From Deltaproteobacteria bacterium (GTDB taxonomy: Bacteria; Desulfobacterota; Desulfobacteria; Desulfobacterales; Desulfatirhabdiaceae): a stretch of 64,000 bases of DNA. A program made the translations under genes and the position numbers. The DNA lies in assembly GCA_016219185.1 (NCBI GenBank), contig JACRBZ010000023.1:1-64000 (forward strand), given 5' to 3'. Each line of letters opens with the position of its first letter. The stretch's first letter is position 1. The notes under the pieces were generated by a model. That model worked only from the letters and a program-made list of their open reading frames with translations, was not told the DNA's origin and did not search any database. Shown here one piece after another: positions 33,973-43,313 of the stretch.

Positions 33973-36900
33973 ATGGCTGAAGGGGCGTTGGAATTCTCGG
34001 AGGCGCAGTGGACATTTCTATCGGTACTGGAGGCGTTCGGCCAGCCGATCTCTATTGAACTGGCCGGCAACCTGGCCCCTCTTTTTCCAGGTCCCTTGAT
34101 TAATCTTCTGGGTAGAGCCGAAGCGCTCGGATGGCTGGCCAGAATCGGTCCGGATCGACTGTGCATCGGGCGCGACTTGCCTAAAGACGTCAAGCTTAAA
34201 TTAAGGGCGATCAATACGCCAGGCCGTTTGTCTTCCCTGGTTGAGCGCATTCGGTCTGAAAATCAGGCAGAACAACTCGAAGCGGATGTGATGATCCGAC
34301 TGCTTGAAGGCGCCGGAAGAATCGGAGAAGCCGGTGAAATCGAGTACGATTTGGCGCAAGCAGCCATTGAGGGCAATAACTTGGAAAAAGGACGAACGCT
34401 CCTCCTGAACTGTGTTTCCCGCTTTCAGAACAGCCCGCGCGACGCGAATTCCGGCACGCTTTATATTGCCGCTGTACTGCAACTGTCCAGCCTTGCCTTT
34501 GCCCTGGGAAAGGGCCTTTCAGAGATCGATGGATTCTTGCACAAGGCCCACGAGATTGCTACGGAACTGGGTGACAAGAGGTCCCATGCGTTGATCAATC
34601 TTCATCTGGGCCGCCTCTATTATTTCACGGACCGCCGGGATGATGCGTTGGTGGCCCTGTCCCTCGGCACCGAGGAAATCGAGTCGCTCGGAGATGAAGA
34701 CATCCACTCCCAATCCGCTCCTTTTTTGGGGCTGTATTACTTCGCCCAGGGACGCTTCAGGGAAGCATTTGCGCATCTGGAAAAAGCCGAGCTTCTTTTT
34801 GAATCCTCTGCAACACCCTTCCTTGTGCACCCCATGACACACCTTTTTGTCGGGTATTGCGCCACCTACCTGGGCCAATTCCACCGGGCAATCGGAAGCC
34901 TGGATCATTATTGGCGGCTCTCCCGTGAGCTGCCGGACAAAGCCCTGTCCTCAACCATCCGGGCGGTTCTCGGGATGATTCTGGTGCGGATCAAAAAACC
35001 CCGGAAAGCATCCGCTCATCTCCAGCAGGCATTCAAAGAATCCATGGAAACCAACAATGCCATAGGCCTATATTTCTGTGGCGGCGGCATGGCGCTCCAG
35101 CATTTTCTCGACGGACGAATCAGCGAGGCATATCAATTATTGAAACAGACTGTGGCGGAAGGCTCCAGGGCCGGCATCGTTCGCCAGTTTTCCTCCCCAT
35201 GGATTCTCGAAATGCTCTATGAATTTCATCGATTGGGATTCGAACCCATACCTGATTTCGGGTACTCGGAAACTGTTGAAAAGGTCTTGGGTGGCGTGAA
35301 TTGTCATCTCCAGGGCGTCGCGTTTCGACTGCGCGCTAAAGACCATCTGATTCAAAGCGCCCAGAGAAGCCTGATTTCGGAGGATCTCACCCGGAGCGCG
35401 GAATGCCTCAGAAAGTCAGGGGATCCGGTCGAGCTTTCAAAAACCATGTTGGAAATGGCCAGAATGGAACTCATGGCTGGAGACCGGAAAAAAGCTCGGA
35501 TAATTGCCCATGAGGCCAGGCGGCTTTTGGGAGGATATACCGAGGAATTTTTTCCGAAAGAGTTTCAGCATCTGGTGGAAAATGAGCCTGAACCTACACC
35601 CATCGCCGACTCGAATGAGGCTTTTTTCGAAAGTTTTCTGGCGATGATTGAATCGCTATACCCCAGCGAAAGCCGGACGGAAATCATGGCTAAAGTCCTG
35701 ACGGCCACCAGCGACATGTTTGGGGCCGAGCGCAGCGGTCTTTTCTGGTTTCCATCCGGTCGAGCTACAGACCATCCGGATCTGCGGGCAGCTTCAAGCC
35801 TATCCGCAATCGAAATCAATTCAAAGAACTTCCAGCCGAGCCTTGACAGGATCATCAAGGCGTATAAAACCAAAACACCTCTTATCGACACGCTTCACAT
35901 CAAGGAATTCGCGATGGGGAAAAAAACCATCCGATCCGTACTGTGCATCCCGGTCGAGGTCCAGGGTCTCGTGAACGGGGTTTTGTACTACGACAACGCT
36001 TACCTGGATAACGCCTTCGCGTTCATCGATCTGTCCATGGCCAAGAGACTGATGAGCCATACCAATATGGTCATCGAGCGTCGTTTAGCCCATCTCAAGA
36101 TGAAAGAGCAGGTCAGCCTCCTTTCCTCGGAAAAATCACTCCGGCAGGAAAGCGAGAACCATGAGATCATCACCCGGTCATCCATAATGTTGAGCCTGAT
36201 GTCCCAGATCGATCAGATCTCCGGGATCGAATCCACTATTCTGCTCATGGGGGAAACGGGAACCGGCAAAGAGCTTTTTGCAAAATACATCCACCATAAA
36301 AGTGCTCGTGCAGATGGCCCCTTTGTCATTGTCGATTCAACGACGATTCCTGAAAACCTGCTGGAAAGTGAATTGTTCGGGCACGAGAAAGGTGCATTTA
36401 CGGGTGCGGATCAACGTAAAATCGGGCGTATCGAAATTGCACATCAGGGAACACTTTTTCTGGACGAGGTGGGGGAACTGACCTTGCCGGCTCAAGCCAA
36501 ACTGCTTCGGGCACTCCAGGAAAAAACCTTCAACCGGGTGGGCGGGATACAGACCCTTAGTTCTGATTTTCGTTTAATAACAGCCACCAATCGCGATTTA
36601 TCCAGGGAGGTCGCCAGAGGTCGCTTTCGCCAAGACCTGTATTATCGACTGAATGTTGTTCCCCTTACCCTTCCGCCGCTAAGGAACCGCGAAAAAGACG
36701 CAGTACTTCTTGCCAAGCATTTCATCGCGCACTATGCAAAGAAATACAACAGGCAGTTTTCCCCGCTGACTCCCGAAGACGAAAAGCTGATCTCCACGTA
36801 TTCATGGCCCGGCAATATTCGTGAATTAAAAAATATCATCGAACGGGCCGTCATTTTGTCGCAAGGAAAACTTTTTGAACTCAATATGCCTGCCCGGCAA

Positions 36901-37101
36901 TCCATGGTTGCAGCCGATCCTTTCAGCGACAGACCGACACTTGATGAAATCCAGCGCCGCTATATAAATTATGTGATTCAGCATACGGAAGGAAAGATAA
37001 GTGGACCGGATGGAGCTGCTGAAATTCTGGGCATGAAACGCACAAGCCTTTATACACGCATGAAAGCCTTAAAAATGAGAAACAAAATGTCCATAAGCTG
37101 A
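33973..37101 (+). CDS. sigma-54-dependent activator with winged-helix, TPR-like and GAF domains (regulator 2)
   Basis: The product has 1042 residues. It resembles regulator 1 but carries an extra N-terminal region of about 130 residues that looks like a winged helix (SIELAGNLAPLFPGPLINLL, then ALGWLARIG), as found after the NTPase in STAND-type proteins. TPR-like repeats, a GAF-like domain (about 545-720), AAA+ with Walker A GETGTGKE (about 759-766), GAFTGA (about 807) and a Fis-type HTH (MKRTSLYTRM) follow. The ATG at 33973 has AAGGAG seven bases upstream; a GTG at 33955 is in frame. It is divergent from operon 2. Confidence 0.92.
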   Translation: MAEGALEFSEAQWTFLSVLEAFGQPISIELAGNLAPLFPGPLINLLGRAEALGWLARIGPDRLCIGRDLPKDVKLKLRAINTPGRLSSLVERIRSENQAEQLEADVMIRLLEGAGRIGEAGEIEYDLAQAAIEGNNLEKGRTLLLNCVSRFQNSPRDANSGTLYIAAVLQLSSLAFALGKGLSEIDGFLHKAHEIATELGDKRSHALINLHLGRLYYFTDRRDDALVALSLGTEEIESLGDEDIHSQSAPFLGLYYFAQGRFREAFAHLEKAELLFESSATPFLVHPMTHLFVGYCATYLGQFHRAIGSLDHYWRLSRELPDKALSSTIRAVLGMILVRIKKPRKASAHLQQAFKESMETNNAIGLYFCGGGMALQHFLDGRISEAYQLLKQTVAEGSRAGIVRQFSSPWILEMLYEFHRLGFEPIPDFGYSETVEKVLGGVNCHLQGVAFRLRAKDHLIQSAQRSLISEDLTRSAECLRKSGDPVELSKTMLEMARMELMAGDRKKARIIAHEARRLLGGYTEEFFPKEFQHLVENEPEPTPIADSNEAFFESFLAMIESLYPSESRTEIMAKVLTATSDMFGAERSGLFWFPSGRATDHPDLRAASSLSAIEINSKNFQPSLDRIIKAYKTKTPLIDTLHIKEFAMGKKTIRSVLCIPVEVQGLVNGVLYYDNAYLDNAFAFIDLSMAKRLMSHTNMVIERRLAHLKMKEQVSLLSSEKSLRQESENHEIITRSSIMLSLMSQIDQISGIESTILLMGETGTGKELFAKYIHHKSARADGPFVIVDSTTIPENLLESELFGHEKGAFTGADQRKIGRIEIAHQGTLFLDEVGELTLPAQAKLLRALQEKTFNRVGGIQTLSSDFRLITATNRDLSREVARGRFRQDLYYRLNVVPLTLPPLRNREKDAVLLAKHFIAHYAKKYNRQFSPLTPEDEKLISTYSWPGNIRELKNIIERAVILSQGKLFELNMPARQSMVAADPFSDRPTLDEIQRRYINYVIQHTEGKISGPDGAAEILGMKRTSLYTRMKALKMRNKMSIS

Positions 37102-37163
37102 ATGATCAAAACAGGTTGAATTGCTGAAATCTCGGGTACGGATGCAGGACAAAGGCCTGTCCA

Positions 37164-37745
37164 TTATTTTCCCACTGTCAGCAGAATCCTGCCTTCGCCC
37201 GGATAAACCATCCGGTCTTCGGGCGCCGTGGGCTGGGCCGGCTCCGGCCAGTGACCCGGCTGGGGTTCCGGGCCTTCGCGGGCGATCTCCGTTGGCAGGC
37301 TGTCTTTGTTGACCGGATGGCTTCGGATATCGACCCCTTTGACCGGCGCGCTGAATTCGATGGCGATGTTGTTCGGATCAAAAGAGTAAATGGAATGAAT
37401 GAACCCGTGGTCAATGACTTCGGACACCCAGATATCGGATGCCTCCAATTTGTCTTTCAGCTTCCAGAGATCCGCATCGCTTTCCACTTCAAAGGACACG
37501 TGATCAAAGGTAAACGGGCCCTTGACCGGAACGCCGTGATCCTTCAAATCTCCTTTTTCCACACCCGGCCATTCAAAAAACGCGATCATGTCATGGCCGG
37601 TGATCTCGAAAAAATAATGCCGGTAGCCTGGTCTTCCCAAACCCGCCACCAGACGCATGCCGAGCAAATCCCGCCAGAAGCGGATCGTTGCATCCATATC
37701 GCCGGTGGCCATGGCCAGATGGTTGATGCCGGTATAGCGGATCAT
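37164..37745 (-). CDS. VOC (glyoxalase/dioxygenase) superfamily protein
   Basis: The product has 193 residues. Paired beta-alpha-beta modules are seen: INHLAMATGDMDATIRFWRDLLGMRL (residues 7 onwards) and FDHVSFEV (about 79-86), ending in NNIAIEFS (about 125-132), which holds the usual metal-binding Glu; His9 and His81 are the other candidate ligands. The last 55 residues are proline-rich and probably disordered. Function not determined; family members include epimerases, lyases and dioxygenases. It is 4 bp after the cupin gene, so the two form a unit. Confidence 0.8.
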   Translation of the reverse strand: MIRYTGINHLAMATGDMDATIRFWRDLLGMRLVAGLGRPGYRHYFFEITGHDMIAFFEWPGVEKGDLKDHGVPVKGPFTFDHVSFEVESDADLWKLKDKLEASDIWVSEVIDHGFIHSIYSFDPNNIAIEFSAPVKGVDIRSHPVNKDSLPTEIAREGPEPQPGHWPEPAQPTAPEDRMVYPGEGRILLTVGK

Positions 37746-37749
37746 CTTT

Positions 37750-38085
37750 TCAGTTTCCCCGGATCATGATGAGCAGCATCTTGAACTGAACCTGCGCATG
37801 CAGGGCATGGGAGACATTGGCCGGCATGATCAGCATTTGCCCGGCTTTAACCGTCTGCATCCTGCCGCCGATGGTGATTTCCGCCTCGCCGTCCAGTATA
37901 TTCACGACCGCATCATAAGGCGAGGTGTGCTCGGAAAGTCCCTGGCCCTTGTCAAATGAAAACAGGGTGATGTTGCCGGTATCTTTTTTCAGAAGCGTCT
38001 TGCTGACAACCGATCCGATGGCGTAGGCAACATGTTCTTTCAAATCGAATGAAACACCTTTGGTTGCAACAGCGTCATTTGGCAT
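37750..38085 (-). CDS. small cupin-domain protein
   Basis: The product has 111 residues, a single cupin barrel. The first motif is GQGLSEHTSPYDAVVNILDGEAEI (about 48-71) and the second is GQMLIMPANVSHALHA (about 86-101), giving His and Glu candidates for metal binding. It may sense or stabilise a metabolite; single-domain cupins of this size are hard to assign. It is co-directional with the VOC gene directly downstream. Confidence 0.82.
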   Translation of the reverse strand: MPNDAVATKGVSFDLKEHVAYAIGSVVSKTLLKKDTGNITLFSFDKGQGLSEHTSPYDAVVNILDGEAEITIGGRMQTVKAGQMLIMPANVSHALHAQVQFKMLLIMIRGN

Positions 38086-38213
38086 GAGAATTTCCTTTCC
38101 TTAGGCGAAGTGTAAAATAAAAACCGGGGTCCCGGGTATGGTGCTTCATAATAATACACTGTAAAACATCAAAAGAAAATCATTCCGTTGTTCACCGGAT
38201 CCTATTTTCCGGT

Positions 38214-38624
38214 TCATGCCAGAATCCCTTCCGGAATCGGCGCTACCTGCCGGCTTTCATAGTCAAAAAACAGCACGCCGATTTTGGCAAACGCCACAAC
38301 TTTGCCGGTATGCGTGCTGTGAATGCGAAACATCAGATCAACCCCCTTGCGCGAGGTATCCCCGATCGCCATATCAATGTGCAGCGTATCCCCGAAAAAA
38401 GATTCGGACTTGTAGGCAACCGCCAGATCGGCGAAAATCGTGCCGATTCCTCCCGGCTTTCTCTGGATGCCCCGCTTCTCGAAAAATTGTGCGGACGCAT
38501 CGTTAATCATCGCAACGATGCTGTCAAACCCGACATGACCGGATGCACTCAAATCCGTGATGCGCACCCGGGTCTGGCAGGAAAAAACGGTTTTTTCCGG
38601 ATATTCAATTTCAACTCTCATCAT
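38214..38624 (-). CDS. hotdog-fold thioesterase (4HBT family)
   Basis: The product has 136 residues. TRVRITDLSASGHVGFDSIVAMINDASAQFF (about 18-48) is the hotdog helix with its preceding strand, and Asp24 stands where 4HBT enzymes carry an acidic residue, though the usual D-x-N/G-HV pattern is modified. It should hydrolyse an acyl-CoA, freeing CoA or a dead-end product. AAGGA lies just before a doubled ATG (38624/38621). A small 6-bp hairpin (38194-38199 with 38208-38213) follows its stop, without a U-tract. Confidence 0.82.
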   Translation of the reverse strand: MMRVEIEYPEKTVFSCQTRVRITDLSASGHVGFDSIVAMINDASAQFFEKRGIQRKPGGIGTIFADLAVAYKSESFFGDTLHIDMAIGDTSRKGVDLMFRIHSTHTGKVVAFAKIGVLFFDYESRQVAPIPEGILA

Positions 38625-39149
38625 AGTCCTTATTTATCTTCCAACCGCGTTCCTTAAACTAATTTCACCATGATCTCTTCCCGCTGGATTGTCCTGTCAT
38701 AAAAAACATCGGCATGCTTGCCGACCATTAAATCCGGCAAATCTGCATCCGGCGTTCCCGAAATTTATAACTGGTCCTGGTTTCTCTTCGAGAAAAAATA
38801 ATCATATCACCCAGCATGAAGCATCGTCAACTATTGTCACTGTGATTCAGGGTTGCGTAGCCTCCAGGCCCCGGAGTCTCAATCCCATCAAGTCGTGGCG
38901 ATGATTCCGGTATCATCAATTGGGAAAACCTGTTGTTTCCCCTCTGATGATATACTACAGCCGTGAATCAGAATATTTCAAAAACAGGAATGAAATATTC
39001 GAATAATTTAATTTTTGTTGACTATAACCGAAAGAAATCAGTGATCCGTTTGTCATGCTGGCCGGGGAAACGGGGTATTGTTATGACCGCCATGCGGAAT
39101 GGCCTGTTTGATAAAAGATTTTTTTCAGAAAAAAATATTGAAGAGTTAT
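38625..39149. other. intergenic region with a short gene remnant
   Basis: On the minus strand, 38654-38728 encodes 24 plausible residues (ending EEIMVKLV and a stop) with stops just upstream, which may be the tail of a lost gene. An 81-codon plus frame (38963-39208, GTG start) overlaps the end of the toxin gene and matches nothing I know. I see no RNA gene. Confidence 0.35.
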
Positions 39150-39419
39150 TTACTGAAACAATTCCGAGTGTGACCCCAAACGGGCAGGTCTCAGTTCGAA
39201 ATCACTGATGGTGTAGATGAGCAACCAGTCCGAATCGATGTGGCATTCGCGGAAATCCCGCCATTCTCCTTTTAGCTTGCGATCTTTGAATTCAGGTTTC
39301 AATGGTTCCGGAACAGCCAGTTTTTTCAGAACCTGCTTTAATCTGTCAAGGTTACGTCCCTGCCGGGATGCCCTTTTCAGGTCTTTTTTAAATTGCGAAG
39401 TGGGACGAATCGGAAGCAT
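39150..39419 (-). CDS. yafQ: YafQ-type mRNA interferase toxin (RelE superfamily)
   Basis: The product has 89 residues from the ATG at 39419, which overlaps the antitoxin stop (TAATG); a second ATG at 39431 adds four residues. The family pattern is complete: FKKDLKRASRQGRNLDRL (about 10-27), DRKLKGEWRDFRECHIDSDWLLIY (about 46-69) and GSHSELF at the end. His (ECHI), Asp (DSDW) and the final His and Phe are the residues used for ribosome-dependent mRNA cleavage in YafQ. Confidence 0.93.
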   Translation of the reverse strand: MLPIRPTSQFKKDLKRASRQGRNLDRLKQVLKKLAVPEPLKPEFKDRKLKGEWRDFRECHIDSDWLLIYTISDFELRPARLGSHSELFQ

Positions 39420-39676
39420 TATAATCCGCATTCCTCAAACAGGGCTTCAACGGTGTCAAGGCGTTTGCCTTTTCCGTTTCGAGCTTCATGCATCGCCTGA
39501 ATGGTTTCGGCAGTCGGAATACGTACATCAAAAGGCAGGCCGTTGTGTACAATAATCTGTCTGTAAAACAGCTCATAAGCAGATGAAATGGAAATCCCCA
39601 GTTTCTTCAGAATTTCCTCGGCCCTTTCTTTGACTTCCGGCGTCAGCCTTGCGTGTGTCATTGCGCTCTTGGCCAT
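39419..39676 (-). CDS. dinJ: DinJ/RelB family antitoxin
   Basis: The product has 85 residues. The N-terminal ribbon-helix-helix (MTHARLTPEVKERAEEILKK) binds operator DNA; the motif LGISISSAYELFYRQI follows, and the C-terminal part (about 48-85, FDVRIPTAETIQAM and onward) would wrap the toxin. GGAGGAAG precedes the ATG. It is coupled to the toxin gene by a one-base overlap. Confidence 0.92.
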   Translation of the reverse strand: MAKSAMTHARLTPEVKERAEEILKKLGISISSAYELFYRQIIVHNGLPFDVRIPTAETIQAMHEARNGKGKRLDTVEALFEECGL

Positions 39677-39693
39677 TGATTCTTCCTCCCATA

Positions 39694-39714
39694 AATGGTA
39701 ATTTGTATACCATT
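39694..39714. promoter_or_regulatory. operator palindrome of the dinJ-yafQ module
   Basis: AATGGTA (39694-39700) and TACCATT (39708-39714) form a perfect 7-bp inverted repeat with a 7-bp centre, 18 bp upstream of the antitoxin ATG. The position fits autoregulation by the RHH antitoxin. Confidence 0.6.
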
Positions 39715-39744
39715 ATGATATAATTTGTTGAATCAATTGTCAAT

Positions 39745-39996
39745 ATGCCCCTGATCTTTATCCTGCACCCATGCGGCAGTTCTCGGGCGTTACCCGCTCG
39801 ACATTTCGCGGCTTTTGTCAACGGAAAAACCAATGTATCGCCGGAAATGGCAGTGCGACTGTCAAAGGCTTTTGGCAGCACAGCCGGTTTTTGGCTTCGC
39901 TTGCAGCTTAATTACGATCTGGCCCAAATAGAAAAAAGATCGTCCAAAATTAAAGTGCGTCGCGTTGTTGCGCCGGAAGAAAGACCCACATTGTAG
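39745..39996 (+). pseudogene. decayed HigA-type (XRE) antitoxin
   Basis: The C-terminal part is clearly HigA-like: VNGKTNVSPEMAVRLSKAFG followed by FWLRLQLNYDLAQIEK. The N-terminal HTH half is not intact: the expected residues (GVTRSTFRGF) appear in another frame just before VNGK (about 39785-39820), and the segment between the initial LHP and that point is too short. I therefore read it as a copy with a deletion and a frameshift. No HigB toxin gene is adjacent. Confidence 0.65.
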
Positions 39997-40219
39997 TGTT
40001 ATTCCATCCGCAGGTCAGGGTACCACGGTTTTTTTTGCGATTTCTTGACAAAAAACTTTTTTTGTTCACCGAGAATTGCTGGTAAGATGCCAATCAGACA
40101 AGGGCAAAAGCATATGAGTTACTGTGCCCATGGCCACCTATTCGGAATGCGTCAATTCATTTGACAGGCATGGCAGCTTCATCATAGGATAATTTTTGAC
40201 AAATGGGTCAGGAAAGTGA

Positions 40220-40372
40220 ATGATACCATACGTATCCTTAAAGATGGCCGAACTTAAGAATAATGCAAGTATCCTTTACATTTCAAATATGGTTCCACTC
40301 TATTTCGGGTTGATCACCACCCATACAAAACAGCGTCTCAACAATGGTACCCTGGAAGTTATAAAAGCATAA
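40220..40372 (+). CDS. possible small ORF, unknown
   Basis: A 50-residue frame starts at ATG 40220 with AGGA six bases upstream. The product is mildly hydrophobic in the middle (ILYISNMVPLYFGLI), compatible with a small membrane peptide. No family is recognised. The flanks (39997-40219 and 40373-40519) hold no other candidate; a short A/T-rich palindrome lies near 40046-40063. Confidence 0.3.
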   Translation: MIPYVSLKMAELKNNASILYISNMVPLYFGLITTHTKQRLNNGTLEVIKA

Positions 40373-40519
40373 TTCAAGCGGCCAAGACAAGGGATAGGGG
40401 ATACCGAACAAATGACTAACTGATCACTATGATTTATCTTTTCAACTGCAAATTGAAATTCAAATTACCCACTTAAAACAGCGAGAATCCATCGTTTCTA
40501 TTTGCTAAAAATAAAATAC

Positions 40520-42490
40520 ATGCGATCGATAAAAAATCCAACAGAAAATACAGCAGAGTTCAAGTTATTTCTGGTTTTATTTATAGTTTTAGCTATTTTT
40601 GTTCTCTTTCCTCTCCTCAATACTGGTTTTACTACATCAGACGATCTGGAAATATGCCTTCAGGCATTTTATCCGGAGAATTTTTTTGAATACGCCCTAA
40701 ATTTATCTACTGGCCAAGGCAGGCTCCCATCGTTCTTTCTTCAATATCTGTACTGGCTACCCTATATTTTTCACAGTGATGCGGTATACCAGTGTTTCAG
40801 GCTTTTACCCATACTTTTGAACACGCTGCTGTTTGCAGTGGTTGTAACTCGGTTTCTGGGTCTGAATCATCTTGGATATCTTTCTGTGATCCTTTATCTG
40901 ACCTTTCTACAAAACAATTGGCAGCATTGCCTTCTGACATCATATCCGTTAGTTTTTCAATTTGGACTTTGTTGCTTTTTTTTATCGCTTTTGTCTTTCC
41001 ACAGGTATGTGGTCACCGGAAGAAAGCAATGGGCAGTTATCTGCGGTATTCTGTATCTATTTGCCTTGATTACCTCAGAAATATTTACCCCTTACTTTCT
41101 TATCTTTCTATGCATAGCTTTGGTTTTCCAAAAAACTCAGACAGTTCCCAGCCCATTTTTCCGATTAGTCTTCTTGACATTTCCTGTCATATTGCCACTA
41201 ATGATATATTTGGTATGTTATTTATTATTTAGATGGGTATATCCATCGGGCTATTCTGGAACCCAGTTTGCAGAATTCTCGATTTACAAATTGATTAGAG
41301 TAATTGTCCAATTATCTGTAGGAACTCTTCCTGGCATCTTTTATCTGGTGGACTCAGGGACCATCAACGCAACTTTTGACGGTTTTGGATATCATCGGGT
41401 AGATCTCTTTTTCCTGATAGCTCATCTTAAAGCAGACTGGATTGTCAAGGCATTTCTTTCCTCAACGTACTGCACATGGCTTTTAGGCAGACAAGCGAAT
41501 ATATTGCCTATAAAAACTGCTGTAGTAGCCATATTGATTGGCCTGCTCTTCACGATCATACCATTCATTCCCCTTGGACTTACAGAAAAGTACTTTAAAT
41601 GGATATTGAATGGCACGCTATCTTATGTTTACTCCCATGCCTCTTTTTTCGGTACGATTCTTATTCTTAGCATCATTCTCTTCCAGTACCGTAATTTGGG
41701 TAACGGCAACAAAATAATCCGCATTATATCCATACTGTTGATTGGACTCGTAATCGCCACTGCGAGTCTTTTAACTGATTACTACAACTACTATGTAGTT
41801 ATTGATCAACAGCTATCACATTTAAAATGGAAAACCATGGATCGTTTTTTTGAAACAGCAGAATTTGATAAAATACCACAAAACAGCATACTGGTGGCTC
41901 CATCGCTTTGGAAAAACAGAGGCATTGTTTCTCCCAATACAACATACTGGTCCAGGTATCTCCTTGCAAAAACAGGAAAAAAGGTCATCGTTATCCAAAA
42001 TGAAGCGCAGTTAATAGAAAATTATAACACAAATGATCATCCTCCTATCTACTTTTTAAAATTCATTCAGGAACAGAAGTCGCCAAATCAAATGCTTCTT
42101 TTGGCACAAATAGATACGATCATGGAAAAAAAGGCAAAAGAAATAATACTTTATTCTTTAAGTCGTTACAAGGAATTCACAGTAATTGGACACTACTCTC
42201 AAGACATTGTTGAACCGGCAATACACGTAAACGGGAGAAAGCTTACCCGGAAGGAACTGAGTATAGAAAAATTCTCAGCACTGGTCGTTTTTCCCGACAC
42301 GCTAAAAGAGTCGATCCCAAGTGATTTGAGCAGAAAGTCATTCCTGGATTTAGTTGGTACAGCTGTAGGCCGAATCATCACTCATAGTAATAACTCCGGG
42401 ATCTCCTCAACGGATTTTTATAAGATCGATATTCGATCCACAGTTGGTATCGAGCTTGACACAATCATCATTTCATACTTCCAAGACTGA
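40520..42490 (+). CDS. polytopic membrane protein, GT-C glycosyltransferase-like
   Basis: The product has 656 residues from the ATG at 40520 (a TTG at 40502 is in frame; neither has a clear ribosome site). About ten to twelve hydrophobic segments fill residues 10-425, followed by a soluble C-terminal domain of about 230 residues. The first loop contains TTSDDLEI, an acidic motif placed like the catalytic acid loop of GT-C lipid-linked-sugar transferases. No named family is certain. The gene is clearly AT-rich and codon-biased unlike its neighbours, a sign of lateral transfer. Surface-polysaccharide modification is a guess. Confidence 0.65.
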   Translation: MRSIKNPTENTAEFKLFLVLFIVLAIFVLFPLLNTGFTTSDDLEICLQAFYPENFFEYALNLSTGQGRLPSFFLQYLYWLPYIFHSDAVYQCFRLLPILLNTLLFAVVVTRFLGLNHLGYLSVILYLTFLQNNWQHCLLTSYPLVFQFGLCCFFLSLLSFHRYVVTGRKQWAVICGILYLFALITSEIFTPYFLIFLCIALVFQKTQTVPSPFFRLVFLTFPVILPLMIYLVCYLLFRWVYPSGYSGTQFAEFSIYKLIRVIVQLSVGTLPGIFYLVDSGTINATFDGFGYHRVDLFFLIAHLKADWIVKAFLSSTYCTWLLGRQANILPIKTAVVAILIGLLFTIIPFIPLGLTEKYFKWILNGTLSYVYSHASFFGTILILSIILFQYRNLGNGNKIIRIISILLIGLVIATASLLTDYYNYYVVIDQQLSHLKWKTMDRFFETAEFDKIPQNSILVAPSLWKNRGIVSPNTTYWSRYLLAKTGKKVIVIQNEAQLIENYNTNDHPPIYFLKFIQEQKSPNQMLLLAQIDTIMEKKAKEIILYSLSRYKEFTVIGHYSQDIVEPAIHVNGRKLTRKELSIEKFSALVVFPDTLKESIPSDLSRKSFLDLVGTAVGRIITHSNNSGISSTDFYKIDIRSTVGIELDTIIISYFQD

Positions 42491-42576
42491 ACCGAGCCAT
42501 GATAACCAATAAAAGCATAAAATCACAACTCTCTGACAAATCATAATATATCTAAAAAATATCTTGAAAAAAATAC

Positions 42577-43086
42577 TTAATGATAATGATAGTATTCTAA
42601 ACAGTACCCATTCGAAACGGCGAGGAGCCTTAAATCTTCATCAGACATGCTGTCAGTCATCGCTTCATCAGAGAACTGAATCTGTCTGGAACCCTCTGTA
42701 GCAACAAAACGCATCAACCAGTGCGCGGCAGCTCTGAGTTCAATCCATACCGGCAGATTGTCCCACATCCGGCTCACCGATTCCCAGAATACAGTACCGG
42801 CAAGAGAAAACGTTTGTGTGTGATCTGGTTCAGCCAGCCATCAAAGGCCATCGGACTCCCGGTAAACCCGGTTCATCGCACGATACAGGAGCCGAAAATC
42901 ATCTTTTCCCGAAGCGCGGGCAGCATCGATACAGTGATGGACAAACAACTGTCTCAGGTATTTGGCGTTGAAAGCGGATGCCCAGTCAATGCACGGCACA
43001 TCTTATCGGATTCGAGAATAAAGCGGACCAGTTCGGAACGAATCTCTTCAATGCAGGAATTGGACGCTTTGGATAATAGTCGCTGA
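42577..43086 (-). pseudogene. frameshifted gene remnant, unknown family
   Basis: Three coding-like stretches follow one another on the minus strand in different frames: one near 43000-43085 (IEEIRSELVRFILESDK), one near 42840-42990 (FNAKYLRQLFVHHCIDAARASGKDDFRLLYRAMNRVY, read in two pieces), and one at 42577-42830 (VSRMWDNLPVWIEL then LRLLAVSNGYCLEYYHYH). Each has natural amino-acid composition but none has its own convincing start. I read this as one protein gene broken by frameshifts and a stop. The remaining stretch to 43313 shows nothing else. Confidence 0.45.
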
Positions 43087-43313
43087 ATCCATAAAGAAAT
43101 TGAAGTTCGATCAATATCGATGCCGTTCCATTATTTATATTGACAGAATATGCTGAAATCATTAGATGGATGGAGAGAATCATTTGCCGATCCAGAAGCG
43201 AGGGAGAGGAGTGATTCCGGAGGGTTTTTGTATCATTTACTTTTCACAAATTCCCTGACACGACAGCCATTTTTTCTGAAACTCGGAGCAACAAATAAAA
43301 GGGTTTTGGTATT

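Noticed and set aside
38194-38213. Hairpin after the thioesterase stop as an intrinsic terminator
   Set aside because: Only 6 bp and not followed by a U-tract on the minus strand.
38963-39208. 81-codon plus frame with GTG start
   Set aside because: It overlaps the end of the well-supported toxin gene and its sequence resembles no family.
40046-40063. A/T palindrome near a TTGACA hexamer, possible promoter or terminator
   Set aside because: No -10 box at suitable distance and no gene ending there; the stem is only A:T pairs.
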